Source: Candidatus Bathyarchaeota archaeon | GTDB taxonomy: Archaea; Thermoproteota; Bathyarchaeia; Bathyarchaeales; UBA233 | Reading direction: 5' to 3' | Length of the DNA stretch: 19,353 nt | Assembly (NCBI GenBank): GCA_023488835.1 | Contig: JAMDCS010000120.1 | Coordinates: 1 to 19,353, forward strand | Shown: one piece after another, positions 1 to 7,792 of the stretch | Layout of the letters: the number at the start of each line of letters is the position of its first letter | Numbering within the stretch: position 1 is the stretch's first letter | The notes under the pieces: model-generated | Told to the model about the DNA's origin: nothing | What the model saw: only the letters and a program-made list of their open reading frames with translations | Database searches by the model: none | Program-made: the position numbers and the translations under genes

Positions 1-6
1 GGCTGA

Positions 7-351
7 GGGGATAGCTGGGACAACTGGAAAATTGGTGTTGCGGGTACTCCGATAAAAATCAATGAGGGCTGGCTAGTGCTCTATCATGGGGTAAGTATGG
101 AGCGGATGTATTCTTTAGGTGTTGTCTTGCTTGATGGGGAGCATCCTGACCAGGTGCTCTACCGATCAAAAGAGCACATCTTATCGCCGAAAGAAGATTA
201 TGAACGCTTTGGCAAGGTACCTAACGTTGTATTCAGCTGTGGCAATGTAGTTTTTGGCGACCGACTTTTTGTTTATTACGGCGGCGCGGACAACGTTCTT
301 TGCGTTGCCACAATAGGTTTGGATGATGTTCTCTCGTTGATTCACCGATGA
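7..351 (+). CDS. GH130-type glycoside phosphorylase/hydrolase, C-terminal fragment
   Basis: The frame carries the end of a five-bladed propeller enzyme of the GH130 family (beta-1,4-mannosyl-oligosaccharide phosphorylases and relatives), which act on beta-mannosides, usually in the cytoplasm. Visible family blocks are a DSWDNWKIG-like segment, PIK-x4-GWLVLYHGV, the YSLGVVLLD strand, PNVVFSCGNVV and a VYYGGADNVL strand close to the C-terminus. Only the last 114 or so codons are in the window. Homology clearly runs upstream of the GTG codon at 76, so that codon is not the true start. An in-frame TGA sits at bases 4-6, just before the homologous stretch, so the gene is either cut by the window edge near a sequencing error or is interrupted. 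It ends 4 bp from the convergent sua5 stop. The family call is fairly safe; the exact substrate cannot be read from this fragment. Confidence 0.7.
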   Translation, partial: GDSWDNWKIGVAGTPIKINEGWLVLYHGVSMERMYSLGVVLLDGEHPDQVLYRSKEHILSPKEDYERFGKVPNVVFSCGNVVFGDRLFVYYGGADNVLCVATIGLDDVLSLIHR

Positions 352-355
352 AGGG

Positions 356-1414
356 CTATTCTGCTTTGATTATGTGGTAGCCTGACGCTTTTCTGAGCCT
401 ATTCATCACCGCCAAGCCCAGCCCTTCAGAAGAAACACCTTCGGCGATTATGACATTGACATTTTCCGCGTCAACTTCCCGCAGTAGGCGAAAGAGGTTT
501 TGGGCAATTGTTGCCAAATTATAGCGGCTGCCAAGCGACTTAACTACGTCTGCTTTGTAGGCGGCTTGGGTTTCATCGGTGGTTAAGATACCTACTTTTT
601 CGCCCTTAAGCCTGTAAGATTCAGCTAATTCCTTGACTTTGGCTATGACAGCTGGCACATTTCCTTCGACAAGGACAACTTGGGCTTTTGGCGCGTAATG
701 TTTATGCTTCATTCCAGGCGACCGAATCTCTTGCAGTGACAACTCTTGTTCTGCTTGGACGAATGCATGAAGTTTGATGTCGCCGAGGACTTTCTTTAAA
801 GCTTCGAAGGATGTGCCTCCTGGGCGAAGGAGCACTGGTGGGTCAACGCTCAAGTCAACAACCGTGGATTCAACCCCGATGTTTGTAGCTCCACCATCGA
901 GGATGGCGTCGATTCTTCCGTTGAGGTCTTCATAGACGTGTTGAGCGGTGGTTGGGCTGGGTTTGCCTGCAAGGTTTGCGCTTGGCGCTGCGATTGGGCG
1001 GCGGCTTTGTTTGATTAGTTCCAGGGCGACTTTGTGCTTGGGCATGCGGATTGCAATGGTGTCCAAGCCTGCGACTGTGACGTTAGGGACAATGCTTGAG
1101 TGTTTGAAGATGAGCGTTAAGGGTCCAGGCCAAAACTTTTCCATCAACAACTGCGCTTTTGGGGGCACCTTTTCAACTAATCTGCAAACTTCCTTTGGGT
1201 CTGCCACATGGACGATTGGCGGATTATCCAGCGGACGCTTCTTAGCCTCAAAAAGCGCCAACACAGCCGCAGGATTGAGTGCATCTGCCCCTAAACCGTA
1301 AACCGTCTCGGTTGGAAACGCCACTAACCCGCCTTTGCAGATAATCTCCGCTGCCGTTTGGATTTTTGCTGCGTCGGGGTTTTCCGCGTCAACTTTTAGG
1401 AGGAGTGTTTTCAT
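356..1414 (-). CDS. sua5: Sua5, threonylcarbamoyl-AMP synthase
   Basis: Makes L-threonylcarbamoyladenylate from threonine, bicarbonate and ATP, the first step of the universal t6A37 modification of ANN-decoding tRNAs; the KEOPS complex then transfers the group. The 352-residue protein has the YrdC fold first: GGLVAFPTETVYGLGADA at about 28-45, KKRPLDNPP at about 58-66, SANLAGKPSPTTA and GVESTVVD with LRPGG. An SPGMKHKHY linker follows at about 233, then the Sua5-specific C-terminal domain. The length fits full Sua5 rather than the short YrdC/TsaC form. Its ATG overlaps the stop of the upstream GNAT gene by 4 bp (ATGA), so the two are probably translationally coupled. It is the last gene of a three-gene leftward operon. 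Confidence is high. Confidence 0.95.
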   Translation of the reverse strand: MKTLLLKVDAENPDAAKIQTAAEIICKGGLVAFPTETVYGLGADALNPAAVLALFEAKKRPLDNPPIVHVADPKEVCRLVEKVPPKAQLLMEKFWPGPLTLIFKHSSIVPNVTVAGLDTIAIRMPKHKVALELIKQSRRPIAAPSANLAGKPSPTTAQHVYEDLNGRIDAILDGGATNIGVESTVVDLSVDPPVLLRPGGTSFEALKKVLGDIKLHAFVQAEQELSLQEIRSPGMKHKHYAPKAQVVLVEGNVPAVIAKVKELAESYRLKGEKVGILTTDETQAAYKADVVKSLGSRYNLATIAQNLFRLLREVDAENVNVIIAEGVSSEGLGLAVMNRLRKASGYHIIKAE

Positions 1415-1905
1415 TTGGGTTGCCTTTTATATTCAAGTACGACTGAGGTTTCAATTTGCCGCTCAGGGAGGTTCCAGTATTTCTTTAACAGGTTATTTGT
1501 TTCTTCCCTTGAAAGCAGCACAAACCCGTGCTTTTGATAAAATTTTATTGCCCACGGCGCAGTTTCCCATGTGCCCACCAGAACCCTATCCGTTTTGGCT
1601 AAGCCAAGCAGGTGGCGTAAGAGTTTTTCTCCGACTCTTTTACGCTGTTGACTTGTCAGAGTGTATGCATGCCTGATTAATGTGACATCTTTGACGGGTT
1701 GGATTCCCATAACCGCGATTAATTTGCCGTTTTCTATGGTGCCGTAGAATTGGACGCCGCTTTTGATTTCTTCTTTGAGTTCTTGCATGGGCATGTAGGG
1801 TTCTTTCCAGCGGTCGGCGGGGATTTTACCCTTGTAAGCGATTGCAGCGTCGTTTACCACAGTTAGGATTGCTTGGATGTCGGTGGTTGTTAGCTTGCGA
1901 ATCAT
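1411..1905 (-). CDS. GNAT family N-acetyltransferase
   Basis: A 164-residue protein of the GNAT fold, expected to transfer an acetyl group from acetyl-CoA to an amine. Visible are the N-terminal IRKLTTTDIQAI strand-helix, a GxIENGKLIAVMGI beta hairpin at about 55-68, the acetyl-CoA motif A region around QQRKRVGEKLLRHL (about 86-99, a variant of the usual R/Q-x2-G-x-G/A pattern), and a C-terminal AIKFYQKHGFVLLS motif B at about 119-132. The substrate is unknown. ATG start; a GTGGA-type site lies just upstream. It follows the PAC4-like gene by 21 bp and overlaps sua5 by 4 bp. The gene order suggests co-transcription but does not prove a role in tRNA modification. Confidence 0.85.
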   Translation of the reverse strand: MIRKLTTTDIQAILTVVNDAAIAYKGKIPADRWKEPYMPMQELKEEIKSGVQFYGTIENGKLIAVMGIQPVKDVTLIRHAYTLTSQQRKRVGEKLLRHLLGLAKTDRVLVGTWETAPWAIKFYQKHGFVLLSREETNNLLKKYWNLPERQIETSVVLEYKRQPK

Positions 1906-1926
1906 GGAGTTCCACTTTGCAGATAG

Positions 1927-2298
1927 CTAAATTGCAGTAGGCTCTTTCTGGGTATCACTCTTAATCAACTTTTCAACCAGATGCATAAAGAAGGATTGAG
2001 CCTGCACTTCCGTAACCGTCTCCAAGTAAACGGAGACCATGGCGATTTTGCCCTTCTTAGAAGCCACGTATTCAGCAAACATCCGCGCAGAAATCATGTT
2101 CTTGTCGCCCAAAAGCACAGATGAAGTAACGGAGCCCAAGAGGTCTTTGGGTTTAGGAACGGCAATTGCCAAGGTGCCAAGCTTATCCTCCTTCTCGCTA
2201 AGCATTACCATGACAGAGTTTTTTGCTTCCACATAAACAGCTAGAAAATTGATGCCCTGCTGTTGAATTTCTTCCTTTACGACTTTGGCACGTTCCAC
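1927..2298 (-). CDS. PAC4-like (proteasome assembly chaperone 4 family) small protein, putative
   Basis: A 123-residue soluble protein with alternating strands and helices. From memory of the eukaryotic PSMG4/PAC4 family, it shares the order of key blocks: an LxxLAIAVP strand at about 40-48, an SSVLLGD block at 59-65, a helix with A-x-FAEYVASKKGK at about 71-84, a MVSVYL strand at about 87-92 and a final F-x-HLVEKLI helix. Length also matches. PAC3-PAC4 helps build the 20S alpha ring; an archaeal counterpart could do the same with the archaeal proteasome. The start is GTG, preceded at a usual distance by GAGGG (bases 2308-2312 on the minus strand), and a TTTTTAAGC box near 2333-2341 fits a TATA element. 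First gene of the operon with the GNAT and sua5. Alternative: an uncharacterised roadblock-like or other small alpha/beta protein. I did not see a signal peptide or metal site. Confidence 0.55.
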   Translation of the reverse strand: MERAKVVKEEIQQQGINFLAVYVEAKNSVMVMLSEKEDKLGTLAIAVPKPKDLLGSVTSSVLLGDKNMISARMFAEYVASKKGKIAMVSVYLETVTEVQAQSFFMHLVEKLIKSDTQKEPTAI

Positions 2299-2317
2299 TT
2301 GCTACGCCCTCAATTGT

Positions 2318-2360
2318 GGTTAGTGCTTTGGTGCTTAAAAAGACTTTACAAGTGCTAACC
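2318..2360 (-). promoter_or_regulatory. Promoter region of the PAC4-like/GNAT/sua5 operon with inverted arms
   Basis: On the minus strand a TTTTTAAGC box lies about 35 bp before the GTG start at 2298, the usual place for an archaeal TATA box. It is bracketed by the inverted arms GGTTAG (2318-2323) and CTAACC (2355-2360), which could be a regulator site or chance. No transcription start can be fixed from sequence alone. Confidence 0.3.
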
Positions 2361-2470
2361 GAAGGCTAATGATTGTTTTAGCCGCAACCCTGCACGCTGA
2401 TTCTATTTGGATGCGATTTGGGGCAAAGGATTAAGGCAAGAAAAATCAACATGGTACCTAAGGCTTGAGA

Positions 2471-3760
2471 ATGAGTGGCTCCAGAAGAGTTAAGAAATTT
2501 CTGATTCCAGCCTTCCTGATAGTGATTTTAGCCGTGTCGATGTTGGCGGTGTACTTGTCACAGTCCAGCGGAAGCCAAACCAAAGCCGACCCAAACGCCT
2601 ACGTGGGAATCGCGTTCGGCGGAAACACCACCGACCAAGCCGAAGTCCTCATCGACAAAGTTAAGGGCTACACCAACCTGTTCATCTTGGATTCAGGCAG
2701 AAACCCCATTAGCGCAAACCAAACCAAAGTGGAGGAAATCTGCGACTACGCCGTCGCCCGAAACCTAAGCGTCATAATCAACTTGGGAATAAAAGATGCG
2801 GGCAACTCTTCATCGTGGGGTTGGTTCTGGAATCAACCATCCCTTGACAGCATAAAGCAGCGGTGGACCGAGCGGTGGGGAAACAAATTCTTGGGCATTT
2901 ACTACAACGACGAGCCCGGCGGAATCCAACTTGACGCTTCCTGGAGACGATTCTATGAATACGTTGGGGAAAACCTAAGCAAAGTTGATTTCCCCGCAGC
3001 CCAATCGCTCGAGGACATCCGCCTAAAATTGCTCAATTACATAAACAACGGAACTAAACCATCGCCAGACGACTATGATTTAGAAGCCAACTTCTTCATA
3101 CAACAGGTCATCATGAGAGACCCCGGAATCGAAAATTTGACATATTCAGGAATCACCTCGTTCACCTCGGACTATGGCCTGTACTGGTGGGATTACATGG
3201 GCGGTTACAACGTTATGTTTGCTGAACTCGGATGGAACGTAAGTGTGGCTGAGCAAATAGCGTTAGTTAAGGGTGCCGCTCGGCTGCAGGATAAAGAGTG
3301 GGGCACCATGATTACTTGGAAATACCCCAATCCGCCCTACCTTGACAGCGGCGACAAAATCTACAACCAAATGCTCGCGTCCTATCAGGCAGGAGCAAAA
3401 TACATCGCCGTATTCAACTACCCCTACGACGGAGGCGCTTATGGAACCCTGACCGATGAGCATTTTGTGGCTCTACAAAAATTCTGGAACACCATAACCA
3501 CCAAAGAGCCTGTTGACCTAAGCAGTCCGCTTGCGGCGTTGGTTTTGCCTAAAAACTTTGGGTGGGGCTTACGCAACCCAAACGACACCATCTGGGGTTT
3601 CTGGACAACCGACAACCGAACAGCGCAAACCGCATTGGTTACAAGCAGGCTTGTATCCTACTACGGCATCAGACTCGACATAGTCTACGACGACCCACTC
3701 TTCCCAGTAGAACACGCCAACTACCAACACATCTACTACTGGAACTCAACAACCCCCTAA
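2471..3760 (+). CDS. Secreted or membrane-anchored protein of unknown family, possible TIM-barrel-like glycoside hydrolase
   Basis: The 429-residue protein begins with a basic stretch and a hydrophobic segment (about 8-30, FLIPAFLIVILAVSMLAVYL) typical of a signal peptide or signal anchor, so the bulk is extracellular. The mature part alternates hydrophobic strands (VGIAFGG, YTNLFILDSG, LSVIINLGI, FLGIYYNDEPGG, KYIAVFNYPYDGG) with helices, the rhythm of a beta/alpha barrel, and is rich in Trp and Tyr. D147 and E148 at the end of the YYND-E strand sit where a catalytic acid could lie. I do not recognise a named family; carbohydrate binding or hydrolysis is inference only. An in-frame TTG lies two codons upstream (2465), but the ATG is the more likely start. 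No strong ribosome binding site is visible. Monocistronic; an 8-T run follows the stop. Confidence 0.8.
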   Translation: MSGSRRVKKFLIPAFLIVILAVSMLAVYLSQSSGSQTKADPNAYVGIAFGGNTTDQAEVLIDKVKGYTNLFILDSGRNPISANQTKVEEICDYAVARNLSVIINLGIKDAGNSSSWGWFWNQPSLDSIKQRWTERWGNKFLGIYYNDEPGGIQLDASWRRFYEYVGENLSKVDFPAAQSLEDIRLKLLNYINNGTKPSPDDYDLEANFFIQQVIMRDPGIENLTYSGITSFTSDYGLYWWDYMGGYNVMFAELGWNVSVAEQIALVKGAARLQDKEWGTMITWKYPNPPYLDSGDKIYNQMLASYQAGAKYIAVFNYPYDGGAYGTLTDEHFVALQKFWNTITTKEPVDLSSPLAALVLPKNFGWGLRNPNDTIWGFWTTDNRTAQTALVTSRLVSYYGIRLDIVYDDPLFPVEHANYQHIYYWNSTTP

Positions 3761-3950
3761 AAACAAACATAAGTTACTCCAAACATTATTTTTTTTAGAC
3801 CAAAGTAGATCTCAATTTTGTGTTTTCTGAAGAGTGGATTCGTTGATTTATTTTAGGTTCAAATATGACTAAGTAAGCTCAGAAATTCTGGTGCTTTTAG
3901 GTAGGCTGATTATAACAAAAAATAGTTGAGATAGGAGTTATGACCATTAA
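3761..3950. other. Non-coding spacer before RNA copy 1
   Basis: AT-rich, no credible reading frame. It holds the oligo-T terminator of the upstream gene (3789-3796) and a TATA-like ATTATAAC at 3908-3916, about 40 bp ahead of the structured element. No repeat or mobile-element end was recognised apart from the element that follows. Confidence 0.6.
3789..3796 (+). terminator. Oligo-T terminator after the secreted-protein gene
   Basis: A run of eight T on the + strand, 28 bases after the stop codon and without a clear GC-rich hairpin. Archaeal RNA polymerase commonly terminates at such runs. Confidence 0.5.
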
Positions 3951-4090
3951 GGGTTTGCTGAGGCTCTGGAACTAAATAGGAGAAAAGAGCAAATCTAAAA
4001 GCTCTTCGTAACTACGCTACTTCGTGAATTTTTATCCAAAGCCTTCTCAGCCCCATTTTTATTTCTCTGATTGTTTGACTAAAAAAGGGG
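3951..4090 (+). ncRNA. Structured RNA candidate, copy 1
   Basis: This 140-nt element shares order, length and blocks with a second copy at 9502-9641. Predicted stems are P1 GCTGAG (3957-3962) with CTCAGC (4046-4051); P2 GCTCTGG (3963-3969) with CCAAAGC (4036-4042), one mismatch; P3 AAGAGC (3985-3990) with GCTCTT (4001-4006), closing a 10-nt loop; and P4 CCCCATTTTT (4051-4060) with AAAAAAGGGG (4081-4090), one A-A mismatch. Conserved unpaired blocks are GGAGAAAA, GCAAAT and TTGACTAAAAA in the P4 loop. A TATA-like box lies at 3908-3916 and a six-T run at 4099-4104. It sits between the 3' ends of two convergent genes, so it is not a leader or riboswitch. The strand is chosen from these signals; on the other strand P4 could also serve as a terminator for the PQQ gene. 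No known RNA family was recognised. Confidence 0.6.
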
Positions 4091-4113
4091 AAAGATTGTT
4101 TTTTGTTTTGCTT

Positions 4114-6555
4114 TTATTGTCGTTTTCTGATAGCAAGCAGTAGAACTATGCCGACAACTGCGATTGCAGCGATTATGCCCCCGACTGCTGGGATGAAGTA
4201 TTGGTCAGCCATTGATTGTGTTGCTGGTTCAACTGTTGGTGCCGTGGTTGGCGCTGCTGGGTCAACTGCGAAGCTGGTTTCTGCGTTTGATGACCAATAA
4301 GAGTCAGATCCTGCGAAAGTAGCGACAACTGTGTATTTACCTTCAATGTCGGGAGTCCACTGGTAGCTATACATGCCGTTTGAATCGCTTGTGGTTGTGC
4401 CGATATTGCGGTAGTTGCCATTAGAGTCGATTACGTCAAGACTGACTTCAACTCCTGTAGCGTTCGTTGGTTTTTGCTTCTGCATATACACATATTCCAT
4501 GAATGATCCTTGGCTTTCGTCAGACACGCATGGAACGCCGTTGGGATACAACGCTACTGCCCTATCGTCTTTTGTGCCAGGAGATGTGTCAATAACCATG
4601 CCTTCTATTATTACGCTGGAACCATGCACTGGTACTTTTGGTGATGCAGTGATTGAAGTTGCGCTTTGGCCTTTGTCGAAACAGTATTGACGACCGTCAT
4701 AGTAGTTGGTGGCTATTAGTTTTCCATCAGCAATAAGTCCCTGCATGTTAAAGCCTGGAGACCAAAATGATATGTTCCATATTGTTTCGCCGGTGTAAGC
4801 GTCAAGACACCACATTTTCTTTCCTTGATAATATGGTGGACCTTCACTATGTTCATTATTGCCAGCATAGACTTTTCCGCCTGCAACTGCAATTGAGGAG
4901 AAGAAGGGCTGATAACCGTATGGCGTTTGATAGCCCACTGGATTATAGCCTCCCTGCCAGACAATTTCTCCTGTCGTAAGGTTGAATGCCCAGACATGTC
5001 CAGTGTAGGTTGGGTAGTAGACTAAGCCGTAAGCAGCTGCTTTAGAGTAGCTCCAGAAACTACCCCAAGGATATGACATAACAGTGGTACTATGCAGAAT
5101 GTTTCCTGTTGCAATATCAATTGCCATTACTGGTCTTAATCCTTGCTGATTGGGGTCGCCGTAATACTTCGGATAAAAGTGCACTCCATTAGAGATAACT
5201 CCTCCACTTGAGAACATTGCTTGGTCGGTAGTGTAGTTTTTACTCCACAATACGTGCCCTGTTTCAATGTCAAAGGCCCCTGAGAGACTAACAGTTTCAA
5301 ATCCCACGCCAAAATAGTAGCCTTTATTGCCGGATATTCCAGTGATTCCGTTCAGCGGATATGTTACGTTGTATACGATTCTGCTAGTAAAGTTACTACT
5401 AGTGCCTTGTGGTGTCCATTTAATCAGGTATCTTTGGCTGCCTATTGTCTGTGTGCTATAAACATATGTTTGCAAGCCATAGTCGCCTGCGTCATAGGGC
5501 GTTGGATCATAGGTTCCGGACATGCCAGTTACATTGACGATTAATTCACCAGTGTATGCATCCCACTTATAAAGTGTTGAACCGAGTTGCATTAAGTATG
5601 CGTTGTTGGAATCAACCGGGGGGCCTTGAGCGCGTACAAGATAGTTTTCAACAAGAGCAATGGTCGGAGACATGTTCTTTTTAACCCATAGTTCATCGCC
5701 GGTGCGTAAGTCTACACAATGAAGTCCATCAGGTCCTCTATAGTAACCCATTCCGCAAACAGCAAGTGACATAAACTTAGTAACGCCTAGTCCCGCCGAG
5801 CTAACTGGATCGCCGCTGTATATGCTATATGAGTATTCGTCGCCAACTATGCCGCCTACACCAGTGGTTTTAACCCATAGGATATGTGCGGATTCTGGTC
5901 CTCCACCATATGGCTGATAGTATTCGCTATTAGGGCTATTGCCGCTCATTACCCAGTCTCCCATAAGTTGAGCCCATTCTCTGTTCTCTATGGATACTGG
6001 GCGTGTCCAATATTCTGTTGGAAGCGGAGTTGGTTGATAGCCTGGAATAGGTTCTTCTTGTACGATTAGTTCTGTTATGGGGCTTTCTGCAGGGGCGAAT
6101 ATGTAGGTGTTTACTGTTCGGCTTGAATATGGCGAGGTTATTCCGGTTCCTTGATATGGTGTTCCTGGGGGAACTGTTTCTCCGGGATAGATGCATTTGA
6201 TTTTGTATGTGCCTACTGTCTCTGGTGTCCATTCGGTCCATGCGGATGTGTCTGCTTGTATGCTGGTAAATGGTCCAAGAGTTTCTGTTGTTCCGTCTGG
6301 ATGATCGATTTCGATTAAATAGCCATGTGCAAGGATTCCTGGAAATGGCATGGGTGGTGTTATCCAAAAGTTGATCAGTAGAGTTTGATCGACACCGATG
6401 GGGTTAGGTCTAATGGAGAGATAGGCGAAGGTTTCATAGTTGAAAGTTGTTGCAGCTGTAACTGGCGATTGAAAAGCGATTAATGTAGCTGTAATACTTA
6501 GTATAAGGAGCAAAGTGATTGCTGCTGTTGATGTTTTATTTTTTACATTTAGCAT
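4114..6555 (-). CDS. Cell-surface PQQ-type beta-propeller protein with C-terminal membrane anchor
   Basis: An 813-residue exported protein. Residues 1-35 form a signal peptide (AAITLLLILSITATLIAF then an SPVTAA cleavage region). About 36-155 is a beta-sandwich-like domain with a TPETVGTYKIKC strand pair. The middle, about 175-640, carries repeated propeller blades of the PQQ/BamB type: at least six are visible from the D-x-x-TG-x-x-x-W pattern (for example VDLRTGDELW, FDIETGHVLW, FNLTTGEIVW, LDAYTGETIW). About 650-770 is an Ig-like domain ending EGKYTVVATFAGS. A hydrophobic helix at about 790-809 followed by RKRQ anchors the C-terminus in the membrane, so the protein faces outward. Such proteins are common in archaeal envelopes; no enzyme activity can be assigned, and PQQ binding is not implied. 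ATG start with GGAAG upstream. Divergent from the TrmB-like gene, suggesting shared control. Confidence 0.85.
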   Translation of the reverse strand: MLNVKNKTSTAAITLLLILSITATLIAFQSPVTAATTFNYETFAYLSIRPNPIGVDQTLLINFWITPPMPFPGILAHGYLIEIDHPDGTTETLGPFTSIQADTSAWTEWTPETVGTYKIKCIYPGETVPPGTPYQGTGITSPYSSRTVNTYIFAPAESPITELIVQEEPIPGYQPTPLPTEYWTRPVSIENREWAQLMGDWVMSGNSPNSEYYQPYGGGPESAHILWVKTTGVGGIVGDEYSYSIYSGDPVSSAGLGVTKFMSLAVCGMGYYRGPDGLHCVDLRTGDELWVKKNMSPTIALVENYLVRAQGPPVDSNNAYLMQLGSTLYKWDAYTGELIVNVTGMSGTYDPTPYDAGDYGLQTYVYSTQTIGSQRYLIKWTPQGTSSNFTSRIVYNVTYPLNGITGISGNKGYYFGVGFETVSLSGAFDIETGHVLWSKNYTTDQAMFSSGGVISNGVHFYPKYYGDPNQQGLRPVMAIDIATGNILHSTTVMSYPWGSFWSYSKAAAYGLVYYPTYTGHVWAFNLTTGEIVWQGGYNPVGYQTPYGYQPFFSSIAVAGGKVYAGNNEHSEGPPYYQGKKMWCLDAYTGETIWNISFWSPGFNMQGLIADGKLIATNYYDGRQYCFDKGQSATSITASPKVPVHGSSVIIEGMVIDTSPGTKDDRAVALYPNGVPCVSDESQGSFMEYVYMQKQKPTNATGVEVSLDVIDSNGNYRNIGTTTSDSNGMYSYQWTPDIEGKYTVVATFAGSDSYWSSNAETSFAVDPAAPTTAPTVEPATQSMADQYFIPAVGGIIAAIAVVGIVLLLAIRKRQ

Positions 6556-6600
6556 TTTTCTTTTTCTTCCTTTTTTTGTGGTCTTTTCATTGTTTCAAAT

Positions 6601-6610
6601 GATTTTTAAG
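6601..6610 (-). promoter_or_regulatory. TATA-like box for the PQQ-propeller gene
   Basis: On the minus strand this reads CTTAAAAAT, about 50 bp before the ATG at 6555, leaving room for a short leader with the GGAAG site. It is the best TATA candidate in the leftward half of the divergent region. Confidence 0.35.
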
Positions 6611-6663
6611 AAATAGTGTATGTAACAAACACCCACAAGAGAGAAGTTAGCCCAAAAGTGTTT

Positions 6664-6675
6664 CACTGACCAGTG
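6664..6675. promoter_or_regulatory. Palindromic operator candidate between the PQQ and TrmB-like genes
   Basis: CACTG-AC-CAGTG is a perfect 5+5 inverted repeat with flanking AT tracts, and further AGTG copies lie at 6657-6660 and 6685-6688. It sits about 60 bp upstream of both candidate TATA boxes. Known TrmB sites have a related half-site pattern (TACT, spacer, AGTA), so the neighbouring TrmB-like protein is a plausible binder. This is inference. Confidence 0.4.
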
Positions 6676-6725
6676 CAAAAATAGCAGTGTATTAATTTAG
6701 AAGAGACACCATTAACAGAAAAAAG

Positions 6726-6732
6726 TTATAAG
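6726..6732 (+). promoter_or_regulatory. TATA-like box for the TrmB-like gene
   Basis: TTATAAG lies 94 bp before the TTG start. With the usual 25-bp offset, transcription would begin near 6756 and give a leader of about 60 nt. Confidence 0.45.
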
Positions 6733-6819
6733 AACTTTGGAGGCATAATTCTATTAATGGATCTGAGTAAATTGGCTAATGCGGGACAGGTCAATAGGGT
6801 TAAGAAAGGAGAATAGTTA

Positions 6820-7638
6820 TTGGCTCAAGAACAGAATACCCTCATTTTAACTCATGCAGGACTTACTCTTTTGCAAGCAAAAATATACCTTGCCCTTATC
6901 CAGAATGGAAGACAAACAGTTAAAACCGTATCGGAAACAGCAAGGGTTGATCGGTCGAACACTTATCGAGAAATTTTAAAGCTCCAAAAAATTGGATTAG
7001 TCCTAAAAAAAATAGATACACCAAATCTCTATGAACCCCTTTCGCTTAATTTGGCAATTCCGCTGTTGTTGGCTAACAAAAAAGAAGAATACGAAAATAC
7101 AAAAAAAGAAGCTGATGATTTACTTAAGAAATTCAAGGGGTCTCCAGAAAATCTGAATGTAAAATCTAACAGCGATTTTGTTTTGATCCCACAGAAAAAT
7201 GCCTTCAGAAAAACATCTATACACAACATTCGGAACACTAAAATAAGTAACGACACCATCTCCAATTTAAAACGATTTTCTCAAGCATTGCCAGTAAGTT
7301 TTGATAGCCACAAGATTGCCCTCCAAAATGGTGTTAGAACGCGTGTGATAATCGAAAAGCCAAAAAACAAAAAAAGCATCAGCAGACTAATTTGGATCTT
7401 AATGGCATACCCTAATTTCGAATTGAGATATACGTTAGAGCCACCAACGGTTTTGGGAGCATGCTTTGATTGCAAATCAGTCGGCATTCTCATTGAACCT
7501 ACTGCCAATATTTGGAACTCTTCAGTTTTTGTTACTACCCATCAAAGTTTTGTAACCTTATTTCAAAATTACTTTGAAAGCCAATGGAATTCAGCAATAC
7601 CTCTTCAAAATACTACTTTGAATATTGCTAAAAAATAA
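6820..7638 (+). CDS. TrmB-like winged-helix transcriptional regulator
   Basis: A 272-residue DNA-binding protein. Residues about 10-75 show the TrmB-type winged helix: L-x-x-AGLTLLQAKIYLALIQNG, then the recognition region ARVDRSNTYREILKLQKIGLV and a YEPLSLNLAIPLLL wing/linker. A helical, probably coiled-coil stretch (about 85-110, rich in K and E) follows. The remaining part (GVRTRVIIEK, PNFELRYTLEPP, SVGILIEP, ending L-x-x-YFESQWNSA) looks like the effector or phospholipase D-like regulatory domain seen in many archaeal TrmB-family proteins rather than the classical sugar-binding domain. The TTG start is chosen because GGAG (6808-6811) precedes it by 8 bases and the HTH begins soon after. 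It lies between the divergent PQQ gene and the MFS gene on the same strand; it may control either or both. The ligand is unknown. Confidence 0.85.
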   Translation: MAQEQNTLILTHAGLTLLQAKIYLALIQNGRQTVKTVSETARVDRSNTYREILKLQKIGLVLKKIDTPNLYEPLSLNLAIPLLLANKKEEYENTKKEADDLLKKFKGSPENLNVKSNSDFVLIPQKNAFRKTSIHNIRNTKISNDTISNLKRFSQALPVSFDSHKIALQNGVRTRVIIEKPKNKKSISRLIWILMAYPNFELRYTLEPPTVLGACFDCKSVGILIEPTANIWNSSVFVTTHQSFVTLFQNYFESQWNSAIPLQNTTLNIAKK

Positions 7639-7704
7639 CTAACATAACCTAATCCTATTATTGGAGCTGACTTAAAGATGGTCCATTGTGAGAATATGCA
7701 CGCG

Positions 7705-7713
7705 TTTTTTTTT
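7705..7713 (+). terminator. Oligo-T terminator after the TrmB-like gene
   Basis: Nine T in a row, directly after a GCACGCG segment and 66 bases past the stop. It suggests that the regulator and the MFS gene can be separate transcripts. Confidence 0.5.
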
Positions 7714-7792
7714 AATTACGTCTTTTATTTTTTCAAAAACAGATCATTTTTGTTGAGTAAAAGATAAAAGCAAATTAGTTGACTCTAACGGC

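Noticed and set aside
3951..4090. Reading copy 1 as a riboswitch
   Set aside because: It lies downstream of both flanking genes, which converge on it, so there is no gene for it to control in cis.
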